A stretch of DNA of 64,000 nucleotides from Amnibacterium sp. CER49 (GCF_029846255.1 NZ_JARVWQ010000002.1:868001-932000), one strand, 5' to 3'. Shown: positions 35,697 through 44,177, counted from the first letter of the stretch. Numbers and translations: made by a program. Notes: generated by a model not told the origin, from the sequence alone.

Positions 35697-36736
35697 TCGG
35701 GGCCAGGCGCGCCGGTTCCTCACCGACGGCCAGCGACGGCGAGGCGGCGCCGCTGGAGACGGTGAGCAGCATCGAGTGGACCGGGGAGGGGCTCACCGTG
35801 CTCGACCAGCGGTGCGTGCCCGACGACACCGTGTTCCTGCAGCTCACCACGATCGACGGGGTGATCGAGGCGATCGCCACCCTCGCCGTGCGTGGCGCGA
35901 ACGTACTCGGCACCGCGGGCGCGTTCGGCTACGTCCTCGGCCTCCGCGCCGGCCTCGCCCCGGAGGACGTGGCCGCCCGGGTGATCGCCGCTCGGCCCAC
36001 GGCGGTGAACCTCCGCGTCGCCGTCGAGCTCGCCCACGACGCGCAGCGCCGAGGCGAAGACCCGCTCGGCGTCGCCCTCCGCCTCCTCGACGAGGACCGG
36101 GAGGCATGCGCGACGATCGGCGAGCTCGGCCGGCAGGAGCTCGCCGGCCGCGACCGGCTGCTCACCCACTGCAACACCGGCGCGCTTGCGACCACCGGCC
36201 GCGGCACCGCGCTCGGGATCGTCTACGCGAAGGCGGAGGCAGGGGAGCCCGTCACCGTCCTCGCGACCGAGACTCGTCCACTCCGGCAGGGCGCCCGGCT
36301 CACGGTCTGGGAGCTGCACAAGGCCGGCATCCCCGTGACCCTGCTCGTCGACTCGGCGGCCGCCGCCGCGCTCGTGGCCGGGAAGGCCGACGCGGTCGTC
36401 GTCGGCGCGGACCGGATCGCCGCGAACGGCGACACCGCGAACAAGGTCGGCACCCTCGCGCTCGCAATCGCCGCGAAGCATGCAGGGGTGCCGTTCTACG
36501 TCGCCGCGACCTGGAACGCGATCGACGCGAGCACGCCGGACGGCTCGGCGATCCCGATCGAGGAGCGCGCCGCGGCGGAGGTGCTGGGCGCAGGACCCGG
36601 CGCGGCCGCCGCGGACACGCGGGTCTGGAACCCCGCCTTCGACGTCACGCCCGCCGGGCTGATCACCGGCATCGTCACGGAGCGCGGAGTGCTGCACGCC
36701 CCATACGGTCCGGCCATCGCCCAGGCCACGCGGTGA
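35693..36736 (+). CDS. mtnA: S-methyl-5-thioribose-1-phosphate isomerase
   Basis: Isomerises methylthioribose-1-phosphate to methylthioribulose-1-phosphate; related to eIF2B subunits. LTHCNTGALATTGRGTA carries the catalytic cysteine, and GADRIAANGDTANKVGT the catalytic aspartate. The GTG at 35693 overlaps the mtnK stop (GTGA). A GTG two codons earlier (35687) has better spacing from AGGAGG, so the exact start is open by two codons. Confidence 0.95.
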   Translation: MIGARRAGSSPTASDGEAAPLETVSSIEWTGEGLTVLDQRCVPDDTVFLQLTTIDGVIEAIATLAVRGANVLGTAGAFGYVLGLRAGLAPEDVAARVIAARPTAVNLRVAVELAHDAQRRGEDPLGVALRLLDEDREACATIGELGRQELAGRDRLLTHCNTGALATTGRGTALGIVYAKAEAGEPVTVLATETRPLRQGARLTVWELHKAGIPVTLLVDSAAAAALVAGKADAVVVGADRIAANGDTANKVGTLALAIAAKHAGVPFYVAATWNAIDASTPDGSAIPIEERAAAEVLGAGPGAAAADTRVWNPAFDVTPAGLITGIVTERGVLHAPYGPAIAQATR

Positions 36737-37839
36737 CCGTCCGCGCCGTCTACGCCCTTACCGGGGATATCCGCGCGGCGCGGGACCGGGCGGAGGCGCT
36801 CGCGGTCGAGCAGAGCCACGAGTTCCCGCCCGAGCTCGCACCCGCGAAGGCCGCCCCCTCCCGCGCGCACGTCGTCTCGGTCGAGGAGCGCGGGCCGGGC
36901 CTCGCGCTCGCCACAGTCGACTTCCCGAGCGACCTCAGCGGGAACGAGCTGACGCAGGTGCTCGTCATGGTGTTCGGCAACTGCGCCCTGCTGCCCGGCG
37001 TGCGGCTCGTCGACCTCGACGTGTCCCCGGAGCTCGCCGCGGCGGTCGGCGGGGGACCGGCGCTCGGCGTCGACGGGGTCCGGCGGGTGCTCGAGGTGCC
37101 TAAGCGGCCGATCCTCGCGACCGCGCTGAAGCCCGTCGGGCTGCCGAGCGAGGATCTCGCCGCGCTCGGCCGCGCCTTCGCCGAGGGCGGCATCGACCTC
37201 ATTAAGGACGACCAGGGCCTCGGGGACCAGCGGTGGGCGCCGTACGCCGAGCGGGTGCCGCGGATCGCGGAGGCGGTCGCGGCGGGCAACGCCGCCTCCG
37301 GCAACGCGGCTCGATACCTGCCCTGCTTCGACGCGCCGCCCGAGCACGTGGAGGAGCGGCTCCGGATCGCCCTCGAAGCCGGCGCCGGCGGCCTGCTCGT
37401 CGTCCCTGGCGTCGGCGGGTTGCCGCTGGTGCGGTGGCTCGCGCGGAACACGCCGGACGACTTCGTGCTGCTCGCGCATCCGGCGCTGCTCGGTGGCCTC
37501 GCGGTGTCGCCGACCGCTGGGATCGCCCCGGACGTCCTCTACGGCCTCCTGCTGCGCCTGGCCGGCGCGGACGCGGCGATCTTTCCCTCCTACGGGGGCC
37601 GATTCAGCTTCTCGCCGGAGGAGTGCCGAGCGATCGCCGAGGGCTGCGCACGGCCGTTCGCGGGTCTGGCCCCCTCGCTACCCGCGCCGGGTGGCGGGAT
37701 GCGCCCGGATCGCGTGCCCGAGCTCGTCGACTTCTACGGTCGTGACGTCGTGCTGCTCATCGGCGGCGAGCTGCACCGCGAGGGCGACCCCAGAGGCACC
37801 TCCGAGCGGTTCCGCGCCCTCGTCGATCCCCTCGCCTGA
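36733..37839 (+). CDS. RuBisCO-like protein (form IV), predicted methylthioribulose-1-phosphate isomerase
   Basis: A 368-residue member of the RuBisCO large-subunit family. The KPVGL motif holds Lys133 (Lys175-equivalent), and the metal/carbamate motif reads IKDDQGL with Lys158, Asp159, Asp160 and Gln161 in place of the usual Glu. The KDDxGL form is unlike the KDDE of MtnW enolases and resembles proteobacterial non-enolase RuBisCO-like proteins. In Rhodospirillum rubrum such a protein makes 1-methylthioxylulose-5-phosphate from the MtnA product. No mtnX, mtnB, mtnC or mtnD lies nearby, which argues against an enolase role. The start overlaps the mtnA stop. Confidence 0.9.
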   Translation: MTVRAVYALTGDIRAARDRAEALAVEQSHEFPPELAPAKAAPSRAHVVSVEERGPGLALATVDFPSDLSGNELTQVLVMVFGNCALLPGVRLVDLDVSPELAAAVGGGPALGVDGVRRVLEVPKRPILATALKPVGLPSEDLAALGRAFAEGGIDLIKDDQGLGDQRWAPYAERVPRIAEAVAAGNAASGNAARYLPCFDAPPEHVEERLRIALEAGAGGLLVVPGVGGLPLVRWLARNTPDDFVLLAHPALLGGLAVSPTAGIAPDVLYGLLLRLAGADAAIFPSYGGRFSFSPEECRAIAEGCARPFAGLAPSLPAPGGGMRPDRVPELVDFYGRDVVLLIGGELHREGDPRGTSERFRALVDPLA

Positions 37840-37957
37840 CCCCGCCCCGGATCGACTGCGAGGGCGCCGAGCCCCGAGACCCTCGGCAGGAGCCCGGGTC
37901 GCTCGAGTGGGACGCGCTGGTCCTGCCTGCCGGGTGCTCCCTGAAGCAGCGGTCCCC

Positions 37958-38422
37958 TCAGCGGCGGACGAACGCCGCGATCTCGGGGTCGCCGATCAGC
38001 GTCGCGAACTCCGCCGCGTCCGGCAGCACGGGGCGGTCCCGGTCGAGCGGCACGATGCATTGGAAGCCGAGCGGCTCGTCGCCGGTCGCCCGGAACTGAT
38101 GCCACGCCCACGCGGGCACGAACACGAGGTCGTGCTGCTGGAGCGGTATCACCCTGTCCTCGATCAGGCAGGCGCCGGAGCCGCGCAGCACGACCACCTG
38201 GTGGGTGTGCTCGTGGTGCTCGAGCGTGCTCCAGCCGCCTGGCGCGACCTCGAAGTAGCGGACCTCGACGTCCTGCCCGTGCTCGGCGCCGAACAGCACC
38301 CGCCGGGTCACCCCGCGGAACGTCGTGTCGTGCTCCTTGTAGACGAGCTCGGGCACGTCCGCCCAGCGGAACGGCTCGGGCTGGCCACGGTGGGGGTCGG
38401 TCCGATGGCGCACGTCGGTCAC
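37958..38422 (-). CDS. Cupin-domain protein, predicted methylthioxylulose-phosphate lyase step
   Basis: A 154-residue single cupin. The metal motif HHEHTH covers His69-74, and the second motif is PAWAWHQF with His108; the usual Glu of motif 1 is not obvious. It converges with the RuBisCO-like gene, 118 bp away. In R. rubrum a cupin releases methanethiol from methylthioxylulose-5-phosphate to give 1-deoxyxylulose-5-phosphate. That role here is inferred from the neighbours. The GTG at 38422 begins the conserved domain. Confidence 0.85.
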   Translation of the reverse strand: MTDVRHRTDPHRGQPEPFRWADVPELVYKEHDTTFRGVTRRVLFGAEHGQDVEVRYFEVAPGGWSTLEHHEHTHQVVVLRGSGACLIEDRVIPLQQHDLVFVPAWAWHQFRATGDEPLGFQCIVPLDRDRPVLPDAAEFATLIGDPEIAAFVRR

Positions 38423-38510
38423 GCCTCCGATCGTCCTCCGCGAGGCCCGGACGGGCCAACCCCGGCCAGCACCCGGCGTGTCGCACGCCCGAGTAGGCGG
38501 CGTCCGATCC

Positions 38511-38621
38511 ATGGGGCTGCCGCCCGGTCGAGACACCGTCCGCCTCCGCGCCCACAACCGCGCCGGCTGGTCCCCGCTCTCCCCCGCGTCCACCGCTGAC
38601 CTGTCCTCTGGCCAGCGCTAG
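38511..38621 (+). pseudogene. Duplicated 3' end of the FN3 gene
   Basis: 37 codons, including the stop, match the last 37 codons of the FN3 gene (28499-28609) without gaps. Both contain RAHNRAGWSPLS. No upstream remainder is present. It shows that units A and B once shared the same cargo near their right ends. Confidence 0.88.
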
Positions 38622-38909
38622 GCCAGCGGTCGCGATCGGCGTGCTAGCGACCATCGCATTCCCAGCGCGGCAGCGCCGTGGATCACGGTCGTCGGCAACA
38701 CCAACCGATTCCCGTGCGAGGTCTCCCGGTGGGCGTGCTGCGGCAGACCAGGGCGCCCAGTACTGCCGCGGCGGTATTCAGCTCGGGCACTGCCGTAGTG
38801 CTGCCTCCCGTCGGCTTCTTCACCGACATGCCGTGGCAGCCTGGCCCGGGCGGCGTGAGCGCTATCAGCAGCTGCGCGGTTCGGCGCTCAGGCAGTTGCT
38901 CCCCTGCGG

Positions 38910-39042
38910 TGGCAACAAAATGGCAGCATCCGTGCGAGATTCAGTGAAATCCGACGCGATCCAGTGATACGTCCTACCGCTGGTCAGCGCTGTTTTTCTT
39001 TACCGCTTCGGCCTACCACGAAGTGGGCTGTTCGCTCTCCGG
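38910..39042. repeat. Right-end module, copy 2
   Basis: About 133 bp with the paired GGCAAC/GGCAGC heptads at left. On the minus strand the right side encodes ESEQPTSW-stop. CTCCGG is followed by CAGCAGAGGTTCG, a partly deleted att core. It marks the boundary between units B and C. Confidence 0.85.
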
Positions 39043-39128
39043 CAGCAGAGGTTCGGCGCGTCGACACGCGTGCATGCGCGATTCAGGCAGGCCCGTGGAG
39101 CGGCCCAGGCGATCAGAGCGGGCGGGGG

Positions 39129-39950
39129 TCAGACCTCGCGGAAGACGGCGGCGAAGTCGCGGCGCATGCTGACCGTCGTCCATCCCCGCTCGGATGCCAC
39201 CCGCAACGCCTGGTCGTCGCGGTAGGAGTACTCCCGCTCCGCGTCGTCGTGGTCGATGAGCAGGGCGAACCGGGCGCACTCCAGCATCTCCCGGTCACCG
39301 GTGGTGTTGCCGGCGGCGAGCAGGGGCACCTGTCCGCTGCGGTCCCAGATGTGCGCCGGCTTGCCCGGCCCGCGGTCGCGAGGGATGAGCCGGTCGGTGC
39401 GCACGAGGCGTCCCTCCCGGTAATCGATCTCGACGTCGGTGCCGATCACGTGCTCCCTGGTCGCCCCGAAGGCCGTGGCCGCCATCGCCCGGAGGAAGTC
39501 ACGGGAACCGGCGGACACGATGTACACGGAGAACTCGAGCGCCCGCAGCAGATCGAGGAGCTCGATCATCGGCACGTAGGTCAGCGTCGGCCAGGTGCGG
39601 TTGAGAGCGGGGTGCCGGGCGGCGCGGAGGAACGACTCGGCCCGCTCCTCGAACTCCTGCACGGTAAGACCGTTGCACCGGGCAGCCAGCTGCTCCTGCG
39701 CATCGGTCGCCGCGGGTCCGGTGGCTGCCGGCATCTCCGGCGCCGGGGGAAGTGTGCGGAGGAACGCCGTCAGCGAGGACTCCGGCTTCTCGGGCGAGAG
39801 GGTTCCGTCGTTGTCGAATGCGGCCAGCCGCTGCTCGGCCGGAACGGCGGTCTCCCCCTCGGTGACCTCCTGGAGGAAGTCCACGAGGACGGCCCTAGCC
39901 GGGGTGTCCCGCCACGACGGGAGTGCGGCGCGCAGCGAAGCCGGCGTCAT
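39129..39950 (-). CDS. HAD-superfamily phosphatase (SerB-like)
   Basis: A 273-residue haloacid-dehalogenase hydrolase. Motif I is AFDNDGTL (nucleophile Asp), motif II VSAGSRDF, and motif IV GNTTGDREML. A helical cap lies between motifs I and II, as in phosphoserine-phosphatase-type enzymes. The substrate is unknown. It is divergent from the aquaporin gene across about 42 bp, so shared control is likely. Confidence 0.87.
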   Translation of the reverse strand: MTPASLRAALPSWRDTPARAVLVDFLQEVTEGETAVPAEQRLAAFDNDGTLSPEKPESSLTAFLRTLPPAPEMPAATGPAATDAQEQLAARCNGLTVQEFEERAESFLRAARHPALNRTWPTLTYVPMIELLDLLRALEFSVYIVSAGSRDFLRAMAATAFGATREHVIGTDVEIDYREGRLVRTDRLIPRDRGPGKPAHIWDRSGQVPLLAAGNTTGDREMLECARFALLIDHDDAEREYSYRDDQALRVASERGWTTVSMRRDFAAVFREV

Positions 39951-39992
39951 AGGGATCCCTCCCGTCTCGGTGCCCGCATCCTGCGCGGTTCG

Positions 39993-40829
39993 ATGATGAT
40001 CATGGAGGACACGGACCGGACGACTGCTTCCGGTCCGCAGGTGCGCTCAGGAAGGGGGACGGTGGACGCCGAGCATTTGTCACTGTCGGAGCGGCAGCGG
40101 TTGGAAGTCCGCGACTTCGACAACCCCGACCAGGAGCTGCGTCGACTGCTCGCCGAGCTGCTCGGCACCTATCTGCTCGTGATCGTCGCCGTCGGCGCGG
40201 GCGTGGTCGACACGCTCGCACACGGAAAGGTCGGACCGGCTGGGGAGGTCACGGCGCCTGCCCTCATGGTCACGGCGATCATCCTGTTCATGGGGACCAT
40301 CTCGGGTGCGCATCTGAACCCGGCGGTCACATTCGCCTTCGCCCTCCGCCGCGACTTCCCGTGGCGGCGGGTCCCCGGCTACGTGCTCGCTCAGATCATC
40401 GGCTCGATCCTCGCGGCGCTCACGGTCGAGGCGCTGCTGGGCATGAGCGGCGGGCTCGGCGCCACCCGCCCCGGCCCCGGCTTCAGCACGATGCAGGCGC
40501 TGCTCATGGAGGTCCTGCTCACCGCCGGGCTTGTCAACGTGGTGCTCGGAGCCGCCTCCGGCGCACAGAACATCGGCCCACTTGCGGCACTCGCGGCCGG
40601 CTCGTACATCACCGCGGCTGGCCTCTGGGGTGGCCCCGTCAGCGGCGCGTCGATGAATCCGGCGCGCAGCTTCGGACCCGCCCTGGTAGGGGGCGACCTC
40701 GGCGACTACTGGATCTATCTGGTCGGGCCGGCCGGAGGAGCGCTCCTCGCGGTCGGCGTCGCGATCCTGCTCCGCGGACGCGGCGGCACCGACAAGGCCG
40801 CGAAGAGCGCCGCCGAAGGTCGCAACTGA
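39993..40829 (+). CDS. Aquaporin/MIP-family channel
   Basis: Six-helix channel with the two pore half-helices: HLNPAVTF near residue 108 and SMNPARSF near 225. The second loop pairs with an Arg, as in water-selective members, but selectivity is not decided by this alone. An N-terminal polar extension of about 45 residues precedes the first helix. The start is uncertain: ATGs at 39993, 39996 and 40002, or a GTG 60-70 bp further with a GGAAGGGGG site. Confidence 0.9.
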   Translation: MMIMEDTDRTTASGPQVRSGRGTVDAEHLSLSERQRLEVRDFDNPDQELRRLLAELLGTYLLVIVAVGAGVVDTLAHGKVGPAGEVTAPALMVTAIILFMGTISGAHLNPAVTFAFALRRDFPWRRVPGYVLAQIIGSILAALTVEALLGMSGGLGATRPGPGFSTMQALLMEVLLTAGLVNVVLGAASGAQNIGPLAALAAGSYITAAGLWGGPVSGASMNPARSFGPALVGGDLGDYWIYLVGPAGGALLAVGVAILLRGRGGTDKAAKSAAEGRN

Positions 40830-41263
40830 CCCACGTTCACCGCGCCTCCTCAGTCCTCGCTGCGCACGGTGGCACGCGGCGGTGGGCAGCGCCAGAGGTC
40901 GTCAACTCCTCTTTCGACTCGACCGCATTCGCGCTTCTGGCACGTCCTGGGCATGCTCGGACGGCGCGTTCCGGCTGGGCCGACCGGGACCTCCACGACA
41001 CACCTCGACCTCGCGGCGGGCGACCGACGACCTCCAGCCAGACGGGCAGGCCGACGGCGACCGGCGGCGAGAGCCGCACGCGTGCGGGAACCGGCGACCG
41101 GGCCGCGCCATCGCGATCACGCAGCTAGCAGCGTCCGAACGGACGACCTTCAGCAATCCGTTCGTGGCCTGCTGCATTGTGCCGTCATCGCAACGTCCAG
41201 CAGCTCGTCCACCGCGGGGACCTCCGCCAGTACGTCAACCTCGACCGGAGTAGGAGCACATGA
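40830..41263. other. Gene-poor stretch
   Basis: No gene is supported. Minus-strand fragments (for example VEVDVLAEVPAVDELLD near 41170-41240) look coding-like but are interrupted, which is consistent with a decayed gene. Confidence 0.45.
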
Positions 41264-42145
41264 ATGAACTACCCATTCCAGAAAACACGAACATTCATGG
41301 CCGACAGCCTGCTGCTTCGGCAGTACGGCCTCGACAAGTTCGAGCGGCTCGAGATGCTGGTTTGGGGGCTGGTGTTGACGCAGGTCGCCATCCCGATCGG
41401 CTCCGCTATCTACTTCCTGACGACCCAGACGCGGTACATGGTCGGTTTCCAAGGGAAGATCTACACGGTCCTCTACCTCAAGGACGCATGGGACCGCCTG
41501 CCGATTCACATTGAAGACCTGTTCGGCGCCCGCTGGTTCGGGCCATCACAGAAAGCTCCGGCCTGGTGGGTTATCGCCCGTCACGACGCGCGCCATGTCC
41601 TGATCGGTTTCATCGCCGTTCTCCTGGTCGGCGCAATCACTGTCGGGTTCAAGAACCGTGAGCGGGCGAGCAGGGCTCACATGGTGCTGTCAATACCCCT
41701 CGCCTTCCTGGCGGCACTCGCAACAGCTGGCGTCCTGATCGCGTTCTTCATCTACGCCGCTCCGGCCGTCGACAGTCTCGGCACAACCTCGGGGAACCCC
41801 TATCTGCAGAACCTCGTGGGCAAAGGGACCATCCAACTGACCATCATCGGCGTGGCTGCTGGATTCGCGGCTAAAGCGGTCCTGAAGCGCACGTTCGACA
41901 CGCTGCAACTCATGAGTCTGGAGCGAAACCTCGCCCAGGGCGCACAGGAACGCTGGTGGTGGAAGCTCGTCTACCCGCCGAACTACCGAAAGCGATTCGA
42001 ATACCTTCAGGCCAGCGGGGACCGGGGCAGTCAGCACAGCCGGTGGCTGGGAGCCGTCCTGGCCACGAGTGCGCCCATTCTGACCCTCCTGCTCGTGTTC
42101 GGCGTCTGGGTGTTGTACTTCGGACCGGCGGCACACGCAGCCTGA
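41264..42145 (+). CDS. Multi-pass membrane protein of unknown function
   Basis: A 293-residue protein with about five hydrophobic segments (near 32-52, 112-130, 142-165, 188-208, 265-288). It has a polar central loop and a basic, aromatic stretch (ERWWWKLVYPPNYRKRFEY) between the fourth and fifth. AGGAG lies 7-8 nt before the ATG. No family is recognised. Codon use looks less GC-biased than in the core genes, as expected for island cargo. Confidence 0.75.
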   Translation: MNYPFQKTRTFMADSLLLRQYGLDKFERLEMLVWGLVLTQVAIPIGSAIYFLTTQTRYMVGFQGKIYTVLYLKDAWDRLPIHIEDLFGARWFGPSQKAPAWWVIARHDARHVLIGFIAVLLVGAITVGFKNRERASRAHMVLSIPLAFLAALATAGVLIAFFIYAAPAVDSLGTTSGNPYLQNLVGKGTIQLTIIGVAAGFAAKAVLKRTFDTLQLMSLERNLAQGAQERWWWKLVYPPNYRKRFEYLQASGDRGSQHSRWLGAVLATSAPILTLLLVFGVWVLYFGPAAHAA

Positions 42146-42228
42146 AGACAGCCGGCAGGGCCCGACCGCCTCTCACACCAGGGTGAATTCCCACCCCGGA
42201 CGCCTACGGCGTCATGCACGCGGACCGC

Positions 42229-42429
42229 TCATTTCCTGCCCGATCGATGTGTGCACCATCGCGGGAAGTACCAGGCGAAGAACCCCAGTCCGATCACTGC
42301 AATGAGGATGTCGAACAGCCGAGGAAACGTGCCTTGCGCGACGAGCGCCCCCAGCGCCCCGGTGACGACGAGTGCGGCGCCGGAGACGGCCGTCCTGCCA
42401 TAGGTCTCGGGTCTCGGCGGCCGCGCCAC
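42229..42429 (-). CDS. Small two-helix membrane protein
   Basis: A 66-residue protein with hydrophobic segments at about 15-33 and 40-55, a basic start (MARPPRPETYGR) and a basic end (CTHRSGRK). It starts at GTG. Unknown family. Confidence 0.55.
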   Translation of the reverse strand: MARPPRPETYGRTAVSGAALVVTGALGALVAQGTFPRLFDILIAVIGLGFFAWYFPRWCTHRSGRK

Positions 42430-42461
42430 GGGCGCAGGTCAGCGGTCGCGACGCCCCGTCG

Positions 42462-42689
42462 TCAGCCTTCGAGCTGCTCCTGCTCGCGGAGCCACTCGAA
42501 CGCAGCGATGCGCTCCCGTATCCACTGATCGACCTCGTCTCGCGGGATGGTCCGACTGGCGACTGCGAGATACTCGATCAGTGCGCTGAACTCGTCCAGC
42601 CGAGAGGCCGCGCCGTCCTCGCGGAGTCGCTGCAGGATGCTCCGGACCTCTGCCTGGCGAGCGATCGACGGGGTGGTGTCTTCCTGCAC
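42462..42689 (-). CDS. Small helical protein of unknown function
   Basis: A 75-residue soluble protein with charged amphipathic helices (RQAEVRSILQRLRED, RDEVDQWIRERIAAFEWLRE). It starts at GTG. The balanced charge pattern supports a real protein, but no family or antitoxin motif is recognised. Confidence 0.58.
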   Translation of the reverse strand: MQEDTTPSIARQAEVRSILQRLREDGAASRLDEFSALIEYLAVASRTIPRDEVDQWIRERIAAFEWLREQEQLEG

Positions 42690-42749
42690 GGTCGCACCGT
42701 ATCCCTCGGGCAGGCAGGCGTCGGCCCATCGACGTAGCGTCTCATTCGT

Positions 42750-42975
42750 GGCGCGGGGATCGAGTACGGCGGTGCACGGCGGGACGTGTCACACCTTGCG
42801 GAGCCGGTCCGCCAGCAGCTCGAGCGGGAACTCCGCCTGTACGCGGAGGCGGGGATGCGGCCCCCGTTCCTCGCGGTGATCGTCGCCGGGAAGGACGTGA
42901 CGCTACAGCCAGCCTGGTGGCCCGCGGTGGAGCGGGACTACCGGGGTCCGGGCGGCTCGAGGTCCGCGACGGGCT
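42750..42975 (+). pseudogene. Fragment of a repeated small protein (copy 2, longest)
   Basis: The plus frame encodes IEYGGARRDVSHLAEP, a Gln/Arg/Glu-rich helix, then PPFLAVIVAGKDVTLQPAWW and VERDYRGP. The first half matches 30060-30187 and the second half matches 43594-43735. It lacks a convincing start and runs into unrelated sequence. A frame starting at GTG 42786 would be about 80 codons. Confidence 0.5.
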
Positions 42976-42978
42976 GCT

Positions 42979-43542
42979 TTAGGGCACGCAGGGTGCGTCG
43001 CAGGTGTACTTCACCGTCGTTCCGTACAGCACTTCGTTGAAGGGGCCGTTGTAGGCGCCGTAGGTGGTGAAGGTGAAGTCCACGACATACCTCTGGCCGG
43101 CGAGGACGGTGGTCAGCGGCGAGCCCGTCTTCGAGACCGTCGTCACTCCGCAATGCATGCTTGTCGGGATCGCGGCGATCTGAGCGCTGCTGCCCGTCGT
43201 CGGGGTGTCCACGCCGAAGCTGATCGTCGGAGGCGCCGCCGGCGAGCAGCTGGTGTAGCTCACGGCAACGGACGTGACTTTGGCCCCGACCGGAAGGTTC
43301 AGGCCGAACTCCATGGCGTGGATGTCGAGCGAGGAGGCGGTCGCGACCGCACCCACGCCCCCACCGCCCTTGTACTTCGGCTGCATGTTCGGGTCGAGCG
43401 TGTGGGCATCGGTGCCGGCGTAGGTGACGCTGTACGCAGTCGCGGCGGACGCGGAGGTGACGCCGCCGACCACGACGGCGACGACGGTGGCGGCCGCAGC
43501 AGTGGCGGCGAGGACGAGGTGGGAACGGCGGAGGAATCGCAT
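42979..43542 (-). CDS. Secreted protein of unknown function
   Basis: A 187-residue protein with a clear signal peptide (residues ~1-34, RRSHLVLAATAAAATVVAVVV, then ASAA). The mature part is beta-rich and Thr/Ser/Gly-rich with four cysteines (SYTSC, SMHCG, KYTCDAPC), probably disulfide-bonded. No domain is recognised. It lies between two fragments of the repeated small protein. Confidence 0.75.
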   Translation of the reverse strand: MRFLRRSHLVLAATAAAATVVAVVVGGVTSASAATAYSVTYAGTDAHTLDPNMQPKYKGGGGVGAVATASSLDIHAMEFGLNLPVGAKVTSVAVSYTSCSPAAPPTISFGVDTPTTGSSAQIAAIPTSMHCGVTTVSKTGSPLTTVLAGQRYVVDFTFTTYGAYNGPFNEVLYGTTVKYTCDAPCVP

Positions 43543-43593
43543 GCTGTTCGGGCTAGCGCACCCAGCGGCGACGTCGCATCCGGGAAAACACGT

Positions 43594-43735
43594 ACTGCAC
43601 GAGGGAATCGTCGCCGGGAAGGACGTGACGCTCGACCCGGCTGCAGGGCGAGCAGCCGGGGCTAACGTGTTGCGGGACTACGTCGTGCGCGGGAGGGACC
43701 GGACATGGCTGACGCAGAAGCGAGTCTTCGCGTGT
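43594..43735 (+). pseudogene. Fragment of a repeated small protein (copy 3)
   Basis: The plus frame encodes GIVAGKDVTLDPA and then LRDYVVRGRDRTW, matching the second half of copy 2. It overlaps the start of the NTF2-like gene at 43705. Together with the other copies it points to repeated rearrangement within the island. Confidence 0.45.
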
Positions 43736-44100
43736 TGACGGCCTATTTCGACGCGCTCGCGGCCCTTGACGCACGTCAGATCGCCGCCGTCTTCGCAGAA
43801 GACGGCGAGATCGAAGACCCAGTCGGCACGCCAGTTCGGCGCGGCCGTGAGCAGATCGGCGAGTACTTCGCCCAGGGCCTGTGTCAGGCGGCGGCGTCCG
43901 TACGGATCGAAGTGCTGGCCGCGCTTCCGGCTGGAGGATCGGTCGCCGCCCACTGGCGGATGGTTGCTAGGGGCAAGAGCGGCCACGAGGCGACTGTCGA
44001 AGGCATCGACGTGCTGCAGGTGGACCCCGACAGTCTTATCGCCCGAGCCGAGGGGTACTGGGATCAGCAGGGTTTCCGCAGGGCATTGAGCGGTTCCTAG
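43705..44100 (+). CDS. SnoaL/NTF2-like protein
   Basis: A 131-residue protein of the cone-shaped NTF2-like fold: an opening helix (LRVLTAYFDALAALD), then FAEDGEIEDPVGTPVRRGREQI, typical of SnoaL-like and ketosteroid-isomerase-like members. GGGAGGG lies 8 nt before the ATG. The substrate is unknown; many relatives are isomerases, cyclases or non-enzymatic. Confidence 0.82.
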   Translation: MADAEASLRVLTAYFDALAALDARQIAAVFAEDGEIEDPVGTPVRRGREQIGEYFAQGLCQAAASVRIEVLAALPAGGSVAAHWRMVARGKSGHEATVEGIDVLQVDPDSLIARAEGYWDQQGFRRALSGS

Positions 44101-44177
44101 CGTCGGCCGCCGCCCCTGAGCAACAGGACGGTCTCGGCCCGCGCATTGGATCGTGGTCAGTCCTTCAACGGTCGGCT

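Larger units (their letters stand above)
38423..39128. other. Junction region between island units B and C
   Basis: Contains a duplicated FN3 gene tail (38511-38621) and the second right-end module (38910-39042). No intact gene is seen in the rest. After the module, a short stretch (39037-39060) still resembles part of the att core with bases deleted. Confidence 0.7.

Noticed and set aside
36733-37839. Assignment of the RuBisCO-like protein as MtnW (diketo-methylthiopentyl-phosphate enolase)
   Set aside because: The active-site motif is KDDQGL rather than KDDE, the partner genes mtnX/B/C/D are absent from the window, and a cupin is adjacent instead. MtnW cannot be excluded by sequence reading alone but fits less well.
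43424-43704. Plus-strand open frame opposite the secreted protein gene
   Set aside because: It is the complement of the signal-peptide region and leads into the repeated-protein fragment; there is no independent evidence for translation.
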